From: Meghimatium bilineatum
Lineage: Eukaryota > Mollusca > Gastropoda > Stylommatophora > Philomycidae
Assembly: GCA_034231615.1 (NCBI GenBank)
Contig: CM067318.1
Location: 33,479,909-33,543,908, forward strand
DNA: 64,000 bases
Reading direction: 5' to 3'
A model generated the notes under the pieces. It ran no database searches and was not told the origin of the DNA. It worked only from the letters and a program-made list of their open reading frames with translations. A program made the position numbers and the translations under genes. Shown one piece after another: positions 48,921-60,273 of the stretch; the stretch's first letter is position 1; each line of letters begins with the position of its first letter.

Positions 48921-49639
48921 ATCATATTTAAGTTACCTAGAAAATCACTGGATCCAACAAAAATAAATGTTGTGTTAATCGCTACATCCTGAATATGAGA
49001 TGTTATAGCATATATATGCGTATGTTGCAGTAAATATTGTTTACATATGAGACGTTTATATTTGACACTTATTCGTCTGTAATATCTAACAATTTCAGTG
49101 TTTTAAAAGAAGCTTTCGTTACACGAACATCAATTACATTATCAAGCTAGTTGTCGGAACATCATCATAGCTTTCTGCATACGTTCAGAGTTGCTGTAAT
49201 CTCATCAATGCAGGGTTTACGTATAAACTACACACGCTATAGCTTAGGGCCTAAACTAGGTATTCGAAATTCATATTTGGCACTGACATATAATCTGGAC
49301 TTATAAAGGGCCCCATATCTCAAATAGCTTAGGGTCTTATCAAGTCTAAATCCGAGCCTGGATCTACTTTCAATTTTGTTTTTTTAACACGTAGTGATTT
49401 ACTGATTTACAGTCTATGTTTCTTGATAACCCGTCTTGTGATACTAAATCTGTATCTCGTGTCTAAGACTTCATACGAGTAGTTCACTATGAGATCGTGT
49501 ATTCTGGCCCCATACACAGATGCCAAAACAGAACCTACAACTTATATAAACATTTACATTGCTAAACTGTCTATACATAGATGTTTAATGTAAATCTACC
49601 CAGGCAGAACGCATCTACAACGTACTCTAAAAAAGAACA
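48921..49639. other. Unassigned AT-rich sequence
   Basis: No recognised element. Confidence 0.3.
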
Positions 49640-49850
49640 TTAGATACAACAAAATCATCTACATTATTAACAATACATTAGCAAAAGAAATAATCTACAA
49701 TTTTATCAATACATTGGCAAAAGAAAACATCCACACTTCGAACAATACATTGACAAAAGAAAACATCTACATTTTGAACAATACAGTGGCAAAAGAAAAC
49801 ATCTACATTTTGAACAATACAGTGGCAAAAGAAAACATCTAGATTATGAA
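49640..49850. repeat. 36-bp tandem repeat, about 5.5 copies
   Basis: Unit: aatacattggcaaaagaaaa then catctacattttgaac. The right-hand units are most alike. Confidence 0.9.
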
Positions 49851-50270
49851 GATAATATCAACTAAAATAAATCACGATAATCAACGAATGTAGAAACTAA
49901 AAATTGTGTTGTATATTTACTCGCTTCACATTCATTCTCAATCTATCACAAACTGTCTACTCACATGTTCTTGCAGGAAAGAGCTTCGAAATAATCAAAA
50001 GTTGAATCCTCTTTTTTTTTTATTAGCGTTGAAGTTGTTTTTTGATTTGTAGTTACAGTTGATTTGGTTTAGACGTTTAATTCGTGTGATAATAAGCTTG
50101 TAAAATTATTTAATAGAAGCAAATAATTGATGAAAATCTAAGAAAGGGATTTGTATGTTGTCAAAATAAAGTCTTTATGTTAATCAGTTGTTGCAGCAGT
50201 TGTTTCTTCTACTTTTCTACTACTTGCTTTTTTGGTGATATACTTCTACTTTTTATGTGAAATGTCTCTT

Positions 50271-50570
50271 ACGAGAGACGTACGACTATGTACTGGGTCG
50301 TATCTGACTTTGTGTGGTCGTGTTCTGTGTTTGGGGGTGTTATAAAGTGAATATGTATAAACCTACGACGGGATTGCTTGGTCAAAGTTTGCTTTTTAGT
50401 TGGTAGTGGTTGTCTCGCGAGAGCGGAAAAGATTGCATCTCCTTCGTTCTGATTGGCTGGAGCCAATTGTAGAGGAGGAATATCGATTTGTGATCTCGTC
50501 GTGAGGAGATTGTTAAAAAAATTGTTCATCTTGTGACGGGTCCCGCTTGCAAAAGTAAGCGTGTCCGTCG
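50271..50570. promoter_or_regulatory. CpG-rich promoter-like island
   Basis: By eye there are 19 CG dinucleotides in 300 bp, in an otherwise AT-rich region. It contains the palindrome TCTCGCGAGA (50413-50422), a known core-promoter motif, followed at once by CGGAA (50424-50428, ETS-type). It also has attggct-gg-agccaat (50452-50467), a perfect palindrome with a CCAAT box on each strand. No TATA box or gene is evident, and the 86-residue minus frame over it has no known domain. An LTR or an ancient promoter are alternatives. Confidence 0.4.
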
Positions 50571-51184
50571 ATAGTGAATTTTACATATTTAAGAACGCTA
50601 CCCCTTTCTTCATAATTAAAGATCAAAGTCACGTGTGATATAGAGTATATGCTACATAATTGTCATCTAACAAGTGCGATATTTATATATATCTAGACTT
50701 ACTGATTTTTTAAATTAATAATTCTACGTACTCAATAACACTTTCAAATTACTGTTCAGATTCGGTCAAATAATGAACAATAACAGGATGACACTATCTA
50801 TCTATTCATTAATCAGCATTAAAATTGTTCCAAGATGTCATATGTCACACTTGAATTATACTTGCACAAGTTGTTTACTTTGGCTCTATAGATTAAGCGC
50901 TTCTCCGAATATCGAATTCATTATGATTATCAAGTGAGGTCTCCGACACGATTGGCAGCAACGAATCATCAACATCCCCTGTCTCTTACTTTGTGTCTAC
51001 ACTTTGTTACTGGAATCTGTCTACCTTCTGATACTGCCGACTAGCATTTCTATATTTTGCTTGACTACCCTCAACTCTACCCTCGCATAATGTCTTCAAA
51101 AATATGCATTTTAATATGTCCAAAATACTGTAATTTTTTGCTTTTTTATTCTTTTCAATATTTGTTGATTACATACGACGTATT
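50571..51184. other. Unassigned AT-rich sequence
   Basis: No exon-like or repeat signal is recognised beside the CpG-rich island. Confidence 0.3.
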
Positions 51185-51265
51185 GTCAGAAATATAAGTA
51201 ACCAAATGGTCGTGAGTGTGCGACAAAGTGGAGGGTTCCGCAGTAACTAAAGGAACAAATAGTAA
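51185..51265 (+). repeat. Dispersed repeat X, copy 2
   Basis: gacaaagtggagggttccgc then agtaactaaaggaacaaata, matching 52650-52700. Confidence 0.65.
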
Positions 51266-51849
51266 TGTAAAATAAGTTAAACATGTTACTTAACTATGGA
51301 TAATTATAGATGAAAAGGTATATAAAAAACATGCAATAAAACAAAAAATACCATAGAAAATACATGTATTGTCAGAATCTCTTTGTTCGTTTTCTTCTCC
51401 TTCCATGAAGTTCTCCCTATTCTTCTATATATGCACATCTTAAAAATATAAATTATATATTCTAGTTAGTTTGTAATAATCCATGTTTCTAAGCAATACA
51501 TAAAAGTATGTGTGCAATTTTATCATTCCAAATTGTAGTTTATGTGTGATTCGTTTAGATGTTAATATTTTACTCATGCCATTCCCCATGTTGTATTACC
51601 TGTTTTGTTTATGTTTAGCGGCTCATTATCTGTGATTGTGTTGACTATTGTGTTGATTTGTATATGTTTAATACCAAAGTAACGGTTTGAATTCAGCTCC
51701 AGACAATTGGGTCGTCAAATTGTTTTAAAATAATGGCATACCACTGAAAGCTAATATTTAAAGTGAAATATTACATCGCACAAATTTATCACACAATATG
51801 ACAGTTGCACTGTTGTTACATGTTTGTGGTTCAAGTCGAATTAACTAAT

Positions 51850-52330
51850 GAACTTATAAATGTGACTTGGAGAAATGGAAAGCTGCCTAAAAACTTCAGA
51901 AATGCTCACATCTTTCCCATCCTGAAAAAATAACAAAACTCTAGATGATCACAAAAAATTACTGCCCAACATCACAAAAAGCATGTCTTGGTAAATTGAC
52001 AGAAGGAATGGTTAATATGCAACTCTACTGGTTCCTCGAGAGCCTAAACATTCTACGCCATGAACAGGCAGGTTTCAGAAAAGGAAGATGCACACAAGAC
52101 TAAATATGTAGATTGACACAGAAAGTCCATGATGGATTCCAGGAAAACAGACTCACTGTAGTCATCTTCTTTGACATTTAACAGACTTATAGTCGAGTAT
52201 AAAGAAATTGTCTATTGATGAAGATAACTGAGGTGGAAATTAGTGGAAAGCTATATGGATACAATATTTCCTCATTGACCGAACAATTCAGACAAAGATA
52301 AATGAAGCAAACTCATCTAAAGAAGTTCTA
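51850..52330 (+). pseudogene. Jockey-type RT N-terminal palm fragment
   Basis: Across frames it reads LINVTWRNGKLPKNFRNAHI, FPILKK, a decayed YRPIS region (KYCPTSQKACLGKLTE), LRHEQAGFRKGRCTQD and VVIFFDI (first catalytic Asp), then TYSRV. This order is characteristic of Jockey/CR1 LINE RTs. There are several stops, and the YADD half is missing. Confidence 0.8.
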
Positions 52331-52624
52331 GAGCCGTGTTTCCCAACGAGGGGCGCACGCCACAGTGTGGCAATTTGATTGTTCAATGCGAGTGAGGGTA
52401 TTTCAAAAATGAGCTCGTCTAGAGTTTAAAAACTAAAAGCCTACTGTGACTCACTTGTATAAAAAGAAGAATTATTTGTATTTCAGTATGAAATAAGTGT
52501 TAGTTAACCCTTTATAATACAGAGAAGTCTGGGGATCGGGTGTGGTAGTAACGTGTTTCAAAACAGCTTCATATGGATTGTCCCAATAGAGCCGTATGTG
52601 ATTTACTCCTACAGGAGCGATATA
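52331..52624. other. Possible hAT-type terminus and unassigned DNA
   Basis: gtgtttcccaacgaggggcg at about 52337 resembles a hAT terminus (CAGTGTTTCCCAAC), but the expected opposite end was not found. Confidence 0.35.
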
Positions 52625-52715
52625 ATGCGTAAATAAACAAAAGGTCGGAAGATGTCCGACGTAGTGGAGGGTGCCGCAGTAGCCAAACAACAAATGGATA
52701 TGCAAAATAAGATAA
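52625..52715 (+). repeat. Dispersed repeat X, copy 3
   Basis: gacgtagtggagggtgccgc then agtagccaaacaacaaatgg, close to the copy at 51.2 kb. Confidence 0.65.
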
Positions 52716-52959
52716 AAAGGTTACAAGAAAAATGTTTATGTTCGCTCCATTGTAACCAGCATGGATATCAGTGCGGTTTCCGCTGGAGGCGTGTTTACGT
52801 TGTGCTACCATTATGCACCTTGTAGGCCGAGCACATCCGATTTTGGCATGCCTTGACAATTCGGGTGGGCTACCCTAGCCTGTGACAGCCTCCCTATCTA
52901 ACTCTTCGTCCAGACGGTTTTTGCTCACGTCTGTCTCGTACGAAGTGTTCCACTGTCTG

Positions 52960-53155
52960 TGAACTTGCCTCGTGTAATTAGACGTACTGTGCCTGTGCCC
53001 ATCGGGTACTGAACCATTTCTCATCCGTGAACCTGGTTCCTTGGGAGGAAGAACTCACCAGAAGAGTTGGACCCTGTCTCTTTCGCTTTCTTAGCCGAGG
53101 TGTCGATCACTGACATTGTGAACCCTTCGCCCAAGTTCGAGTCTCACACCACGCG
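52960..53155 (+). repeat. tRNA-like SINE, copy 2
   Basis: The tRNA-like part at 53085-53150 has ttagccgaggtgtcgatcac as A-box region and aagttcgagtctc as B box (close to the GTTCGANTC consensus). The upstream body (cctcgtgtaattagac) matches 16.6 kb. A second partial body (cccatcaggtactgaaccc) follows at about 53210. Confidence 0.6.
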
Positions 53156-53284
53156 TTTGAGAGTAAGGTGTTCTCGAGCTGAGCGACAGTGTCCCAATAG
53201 CGCCTAAGCCCATCAGGTACTGAACCCTTTCTCTCTGCAAGTGTGTTTCCTTGCTGTATGGTTGTGTGGGTTGGACACTCACTG

Positions 53285-53681
53285 TGGACATGGAAAGAAG
53301 ATTACAGGCTTTCGAGTAGAAATACTACAGAAGAATTCTACGAATTTCCTATAGAGAACATAAGACTAATGTGTACGTAAGAAATAAAGTAGAGATGTGT
53401 GCAGAAATTCAGGAGCCATTGCTTTCAATAGTGAAACGACGAAAACTAGCATGGTTCGGACATGTATGCAGGCAAGATTCCTTGTCAATAACAATACTGT
53501 TGGGAACTGTTGAGGGAGAAGAAGAAGAGGAGGTAAAATACAGGCATGGACAGACAACATCAAGGAATGGAAAGGGAAAGATATTTCCACACTCATCCGC
53601 ATCGCTGAGGATAGAATTCGCTGGAGGACTCTGTGTGCTGAAGCATCCAATGTGGTACCCCTGCGACCCTGAAGTGTTACG

Positions 53682-53766
<85 letters not shown>

Positions 53767-53770
53767 TTGA
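53285..53770 (+). pseudogene. LINE RT 3' end with long (TA)n tail
   Basis: Reads MERRLQAFE, then YYRRILRISYREHKTNVYVR, LLSIVKRRKLAWFGHVCRQD and ILLGTVEG. After frameshifts the thumb end gives RIAEDRIRWR and ASNVVPLRP. It finishes gtgttacgagtttatatata with a TA tract to 53762. It is recognisable as the end of a widespread invertebrate RT family (YRRxLxISYREHKTN). Confidence 0.85.
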
Positions 53771-54130
53771 AGATATATATAAAGTTACATATGTCTATTC
53801 CTATATTTAGTTGCATATCTATTCCATATGCTGTCGAATGCTGATCCTTCGTGTATATTTCTATAGTCTCTACCTCTATTTGGCAGCCCCTGCGTTCAAT
53901 TTCTTACTATGTCCTACACCTCAAACCCGCCATACCCCGCCATATCATATCGGCATTACTCATCTATTGTGCGCAAATATATGCCCGCATATTGAAAGCA
54001 CGCATTTTCTCTTTTAATGGACATGCGTTTCGCAACTGGTACCGGATAATGTTTCTGCGTAAGGGAAACATTCCCTGCTCAACTCATTTATCCATTTTGT
54101 TTGGTTTTGTTTAGTTTAAACGTTATTAGT

Positions 54131-54165
54131 TTCTTGAGAAAGGTCCCATTTGGACCGATAAGTGA
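54131..54165 (+). repeat. Penelope-type hairpin motif, copy 5
   Basis: cttgagaaaggtc, loop ccatt, then tggaccgataagtg. Flanking sequence on the right (aacattgtcctggttgttgt, then attttatgttttat) matches 14.60-14.64 kb, so both belong to one longer repeat. Confidence 0.6.
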
Positions 54166-54659
54166 AACATTGTCCTGGTTGTTGTATTTTATGTTTTATG
54201 TACTCTTTGTATCTATTTTTTGTTTATAGTTAGATTTTTCTAGTAAACTTATTTTGCATTGCTACTGGAGCGATAACTCTTCTTCAGTATGTTTCGGTGG
54301 CAATATTTAGGATTTTTACTTAAATTAATAATGTTTGCGAATATAATTATTACTAATGAAGAACCTTGATACATAATGGTATGTATTTGTCGCATAGGTA
54401 TAATTATTTAGTCTCGGTGAATAAGAAAATACGTTAAAAAATACTAAAAATTTATAGCAGATGAAAAATGAACTTTACACTTTTCAAAAAAAAAATATGC
54501 ATATACTCAAATTTACAAAGATGTATTCTATACACCAACAACAACAATAACGAAGATATCCGCATATTACGTAATAGTAAATAATAAATATGATATTGCT
54601 ACTAAACTATAGAAGTACTTATATTCTGAGCAGTTGATATATATCACCATGCCGACCAG

Positions 54660-55140
54660 CAGCATACATCTTATGACGTCAGACTTATTATGCAGTGGTC
54701 TCCTGGCCACTCAAACACACCTGGCGATGACAAGGCAGATAGACTAGCAAAGAAGCAGAGCAAGAACAGCCATACACACAAGCGATCATACACACAGTTA
54801 CAATAATGTTCAAATCTGTGGAAAAAAAGAGAATTAGATGAACAGATGGGGCTATGGCAAGCACTAGGAGGGAAATCTATAAATATATGACCAGCCAAAT
54901 GCTAAAGATAACATCAACCTCATGGGAAGATAAGACCAGAGTATAATTTTCCGACTTCGCACACACCATGTAAAGCTTAGTAATCACTTGAACATAATAC
55001 AACCATAACACACTCTAGGTTGCAGCCTGTGTACTCATTCCTATGAAATTGTTGACGGACCACCGCCATTTTGAATGTCCAGCGCTGGATGACATCAGGA
55101 AAATACTTCTCCCCCCAAGGGAGATACATGGAACACATTA
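54660..55140 (+). pseudogene. Jockey-type RNase H and C-terminal domain
   Basis: Reads VQWSPGHSNTPGDDKADRLA, the WxPGHxxxxGNxxAD motif of RNase H with the last catalytic Asp present. After shifts come a decayed HVKLSNHLNIIQP, then C.LC.H and NC..(H)FECPALDDIRK, the zinc-binding C-terminus of Jockey ORF2. The N-terminal half of RNase H is absent. It may derive from the same family as the RT piece at 51.85 kb. Confidence 0.8.
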
Positions 55141-55304
55141 TGTGAAACAAAACAACAGCTCACAAACACATGTATATATCACACAATGGCACTGAGTCAA
55201 AGGACATGAGCACATGGATCGTAGATCAGCAACCAAACAACGAACTGGAATTAACATACATGCGCAGTGTATGTTGTTGTTGTATGTATGTTGATCGACA
55301 ATAT

Positions 55305-55915
55305 TCAACGTAACTTGAGAATATACGCATTGAAGTAACTTGAGAATATACGCATTGAAGTAACTTGAGAATATACGCATTGAAGTAACTTGAGAATGAG
55401 GTAACTTGAGAATATACGCATTGAGGTAACTTGAGAATATACGCATTGAAGTAACTTGAGAATATACGCATTGAAGTAACTTGAGAATATACGCATTGAA
55501 GTAACTTGAGAATATACGCATTGAAGTAACTTGAGAATATACGCATTGAAGTAACTTGAGAATATACGCATTGAGGTAACTTGAGAATATACGCATTTAG
55601 GTAACTTGAGAATGAGGTAACTTGAAAATATACGCATTGAATGAAAGTCTTGATTAAAATCGCATTGTCTTTTAGGGATTGAATTTGTCCAGTACAGAAA
55701 ACATATTGACTGTATTTGCATATTGAGAATATACGCATTGAAGTAACTTGAGAATATACGCATTGAGGTAACTTGAGAATATACGCATTTAGGTAACTTG
55801 AGAATGAGGTAACTTGAAAATATACGCATTGAATGAAAGTCTTGATTAAAATCGCATTGTCTTTTAGGGATTGAATTTGTCCAGTACAGAAAACATATTG
55901 ACTGTATTTGCAAAA
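55305..55915. repeat. 25-bp tandem repeat with a ~190-bp higher-order duplication
   Basis: Unit: gaatatacgcattgaagtaa then cttga, in about 15 copies, with gaatgaggtaactt short units. A longer block (cttgattaaaatcgcattgt through to gactgtatttgca) occurs twice, at about 55640-55722 and 55831-55913. Minus-strand frames of 152, 242 and 202 residues through it are repeat artefacts. Confidence 0.93.
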
Positions 55916-56570
55916 AGAATACGTGTCATTTGAGTGCATGTAAGATATACTCAAAATATGTTTGTCATGTGTACTGTAAATACGTGCATATCATGGTATA
56001 TCATGACTGCTCGGTTACCGCGGCAATTTCATGAAAGTGAGTCACATTTCTATGTAGTTACAAGATTTTCAATATCAGCAAACGTTCTGATAATAACTAT
56101 ATTAACAATGTTAAAGATTAATTTTCATTTCAACAGTACATTCACTATCTATCTATGAATAGACATATTTTGCAGCTAAAAAAACATTGCCAAACTATTA
56201 CTAAAGATCAAGAAAGATGTAATCATAGTGTGACAAATAATAGTCATTTGCAGTTATTAAGTAAAATCATCGCACAAATATTGAGTAAATTCAAGCAGGA
56301 AATACGATAAATGGAAAAAAAGTATCCCGTCAGCGTTAAAAATATAGAGTAACTGTCTAACTGTTCGACAAGATTCTCAATTGAGGAATGCCTGCCCAGC
56401 AAACACTTCCATGAATCAGTTATTAGATATACAGAACAAGTTGATATACGGAGATGGTGCACTAATGTAATATTATATCCACAACAAATTACTGAAACGA
56501 TAATATAACACAAACACCAAACGAATATTGCTTTCAAAGACTAAGCGAAAACGTTTGATATTAATTTAAT
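55916..56570. other. Unassigned AT-rich sequence
   Basis: No recognised element. Confidence 0.3.
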
Positions 56571-56574
56571 ACAG

Positions 56575-57020
56575 AAACCATTAGAGTACTCTACGATCAT
56601 TATGAAATAAAAGGACAACTACGTGTCTGTGTCAGAGCCATATACAAAGAAACTGGAAGGGGTGCTAAAACAAGTGCATCACTCACAAATTGGTTTTCGG
56701 TAATATCCTAAGTAAGGCAGTCGTCTGTCCTATCATAGCTATTGGCCATTCATTTATTTGGAGAGTATTATGAAAATGTTTGAAATACCACCACAGGGGG
56801 AACAATACGAAAACTTACAGCAATTACGGTTGTGCTAAAGATCAATGTCAAATCAGCAAGCAGTAAAGGGTAACAGATGCAGGATCAAATAAATCTACTC
56901 ATCACCTCCTACCTAATACATATCATGAATGATTAAAGATGAATGAACAATGTCAACATCTATAAGTAGAGAAACCAAGTCAATAAACATACAGATAAAT
57001 GATAAAACTATTATGTACTC
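56575..57020 (+). pseudogene. LINE RT palm fragment
   Basis: Reads VRAIYKETGRGAKTSASLTN, then WFSVIS.VRQSSVLS (motif normally VRQGSVLSP) and, after breaks, ISRETKSINIQINDKTI. The last resembles the EKTKVMxISxExK..I.I.. segment that follows YADD. The YADD box itself is not found. It is heavily decayed. Confidence 0.65.
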
Positions 57021-57454
57021 AGTAACTCTCAATGAAACGGCACGTCGTCTGCTTAGAGAACAGCATGTAACCAACGTATTCATATAGAGAATTTGCAATG
57101 ATAATACTACTGTAAATGAAATAATTGCAACAAATTAACTGTAACATTCTTAATATAGCAACTGACAAGAATACTAGCGTAAATTATAGTAAAATTCATT
57201 GAATCGTTGTCCACAGCTAGGTTTTTATTACCTGAGCAATGTGTTTATAAGTTACTGCTAAAAATATACGGTAATGATACGCCTGGACACTGAAAAATTA
57301 CATTACCTCAGCACGGAAACCAGTCACTCCGAGAAATTGAACACAAAACTAAAAGACTTAAACTTGGAAGATGTGTGAAGGATGTATGAATGTTATTCTC
57401 AAATATTATTTATGCGTCGTCCAAGAGACATCCTACATCTGAAGAAATAAAGAA

Positions 57455-58985
57455 TTGATAAATCTAAACGATGGAGGGGACGACAACATACTAAACAATA
57501 TAAGAGGTAGAACCAAACATATTGCTACCAGAATTGTAAAATGCCATGCAAACAACTCCATCAAACAAAGCTCCAGGGCCAAAAAACATATGCGTCTAAC
57601 TAATCAAAGAAGCAGCAGATGTAGGGATACAATGGTTACATATGCTGTTCACTATAAGATGGAACAAACAAGAAGAACCAGAAGACTGGAAAAACGCTGT
57701 AATTTTACATATCTGGAAGAAAAAAAGGCAGCAAAAGAGATTGTGCAGAGTACTGATTTATTTTGTATAGAGCTACACTGGAAAAACTTTCAACATAATT
57801 CTAGAAAAAAAGATTACGATCATTCATATAACAACAGTGTAGCAACACTCAAATGGGATTCTCTACAGATACCAATTTACACTCAGACAACTCACATAAA
57901 AACAACTGAAAGCAAACAAAAAACTGCATATCGCGTTTGTCGACTAAGAAATAGCTTTCCAGACAGCAGCTTTGGAAAATACTATCACAATATGGGGTTT
58001 CACAACATGTAATCAAATTGTGTAGAAATAGTTTCACAGGCACTCAATGTGCAGTTAGAGCGAATGTTACGCTTTAAGATAAATTCCCCATAAAATTTGA
58101 AGTGCGACAAGGATGTAATCTATCTCCATTATTATTCATCACATTTATCGATTGCCTATGTAAAATTGCCAACACTAATGAAAAAGACAATATAAAGAGC
58201 CTCTTGAGCGAAGTTCTTGTTGTAGATGGTCAAGCAATAATATCAGCAACGAAAGAACAACTACAACAACATATAAATAGACGTCATACAACATATATGG
58301 ATTTTAACATGAAGATAAACGTATACAAAATTGAGGCAATGTCAATCGCAAAAAAGAACCACCTCTAATTTAATCAATGATAAACAAATTAAACAGGTGA
58401 AATAATTCACTTATCCTGGAAGCAATATATCATCAGGAAAAAACACCAAAGAAATCCAACATAGACGCAACATAGCATACCATATATTGGGGAGTATGTC
58501 TTCTAATTTCAGGACCAAATATGTGAGTAATAATACCAAAACTGCACTATATAAAATAATCATCATACAATCATTATGCTACCCATGTCAAACTTGGACA
58601 CTAACAACATAATTCAAAAGAAAACTTGTTACAACAGAAATGACTTTACGTAGAATCATAGGAGTAAGAATTCTAAGGGACAGAATCAAAAATGAAAACA
58701 TCAGAATATTAACAAACACAATGCCAATCCTGTAGTATACCAGAAGACAACCGATTAAGTGGTTGTTGCATGCTTTCAGACTACCATCAGACAATGTCCC
58801 TCAAAAATCATTACTATGCAGACACAATGGATACAAAACCAGGGGCAGACCTTGCAAACGCTGGCGTACAGAAATCCAAGAGTCAATGAAAACAAACGTA
58901 TATGGAGCACACAAAAGAGCCATCTCCAGAGACTCTTCTACCCGTGACGCTGCAAGAAATAAAAGAGTATAAAGTGAAAAGAAAT
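57455..58985 (+). pseudogene. LINE family A: longest RT copy, decayed
   Basis: From the left: NAMQTTPSNKAPGPKNICV, LIKEAADVGIQWLHMLF and WNKQEEPEDWKNAVILHIWK (RT motifs 0-2). Then RNSFTGTQCAVRANVTL and FEVRQGCNLSPLLF follow at about 58100, with LVVDGQAIIS where YADDQAIIS is expected (catalytic box lost). The thumb continues through TTIRQCPSKIITMQ-type frames to HLQRLFYP at about 58945. It matches 1.9-3.05 kb and 35.8-36.5 kb. The 185-residue frame starting at 57455 is mostly in the wrong phase. Confidence 0.85.
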
Positions 58986-58989
58986 AAAA

Positions 58990-59105
58990 AGAAGAACAAA
59001 AAAGATGTCACCATATGAGCTTATTAACAACAGAAGAGACAGAGAGTTGTGAAGAAACATGATCGCCTACACTACTCAGCATGGCAATTGGTTGATTGAC
59101 TTAGT
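58990..59105 (+). pseudogene. LINE family C: 3'-terminal scrap
   Basis: LINNRRDREL, stop, RNMIAYTTQHGNWLID matches the family C end at 31.0 kb (LIDNTRDRMLWRNMIVYAI). The tail is reduced to ggttgattgac. Confidence 0.7.
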
Positions 59106-59498
59106 AAAGTCTACGCCGTCTGTAACATCATTTTCTCTCTCAAAAACTGTGGCGCTGCTATAGAAATATGTTTGCTACAGTGATAATGAACTCATTGCAC
59201 CGCTTTTTCGTCTGGAAGACAAGTAATATGACAATATATCCAATTCCCTCACGAGCATGACTTTCGGAAGTGTTCATATGGCCATTGAATAGTTTAACAT
59301 AACCATATATGGTGGTCCTGGTCTTTGGAAAACCTTTAGCTGACGTCTCAAATGTCTAACCACTACGACTCTGTTGACAGTTATTATTACGCACGTCACA
59401 AGCCAAATTGTGCTAGTTAAACAAAACACGGTGAAAACAGCAACAACGGTTAACAACAACAATAACAAATCGCATAAATATAATTATATTCTCAATAA
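59106..59498. other. Unassigned sequence
   Basis: No recognised element. Short aac/aaca simple sequence lies just before the satellite array. Confidence 0.3.
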
Positions 59499-60273
59499 AT
59501 GGATCTAAGTCAATGGATCTAAGTCAATGGATCTAAGTCAATGGATCTAAGTCAATGGATCTAAGTCAATGGATCTAAGTCAATGGATCTAAGTCAATGG
59601 ATCTAAGTCAATGGATCTAAGTCAATGGATCTAAGTCAATGGATCTAAGTCAATGGATCTAAGTCAATGGATCTAAGTCAATGGATCTAAGTCAATGGAT
59701 CTAAGTCAATGGATCTAAGTCAATGGATCTAAGTCAATGGATCTAAGTCAATGGATCTAAGTCAATGGATCTAAGTCAATGGATCTAAGTCAATGGATCT
59801 AAGTCAATGGATCTAAGTCAATGGATCTAAGTCAATGGATCTAAGTCAATGGATCTAAGTCAATGGATCTAAGTCAATGGATCTAAGTCAATGGATCTAA
59901 GTCAATGGATCTAAGTCAATGGATCTAAGTCAATGGATCTAAGTCAATGGATCTAAGTCAATGGATCTAAGTCAATGGATCTAAGTCAATGGATCTAAGT
60001 CAATGGATCTAAGTCAATGGATCTAAGTCAATGGATCTAAGTCAATGGAACTAAGTCAATGGATCTAAGTCAATGGATCTAAGTCAATGGATCTAAGTCA
60101 ATGGATCTAAGTCAATGGAACTAAGTCAATGGATCTAAGTCAATGGATCTAAGTCAATGGATCTAAGTCAATGGATCTAAGTCAATGGATCTAAGTCAAT
60201 GGATCTAAGTCAATGGATCTAAGTCAATGGATCTAAGTCAATGGATCTAAGTCAATGGATCTAAGTCAATGGA
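59499..60273. repeat. 14-bp satellite, about 55 near-identical copies
   Basis: Unit atggatctaagtca repeats with perfect register. The only internal variants seen are two copies with ggaact in place of ggatct, at about 60048 and 60118, and these lie 70 bp (five units) apart. No spacers. The unit contains TAA and its length is not a multiple of 3, so no frame stays open. Confidence 0.98.

Noticed and set aside
57455-58012. 185-residue frame starting MINLNDGGDD
   Set aside because: The RT homology (SNKAPGPK.., WKNAVILHIWKKKGS) is in other phases of the same strand. This frame is a shadow of the decayed LINE.
59499-60273. CRISPR-like regular array
   Set aside because: There are no unique spacers. 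It is a simple 14-bp tandem satellite in what appears to be an animal genome. The same applies to the other arrays.
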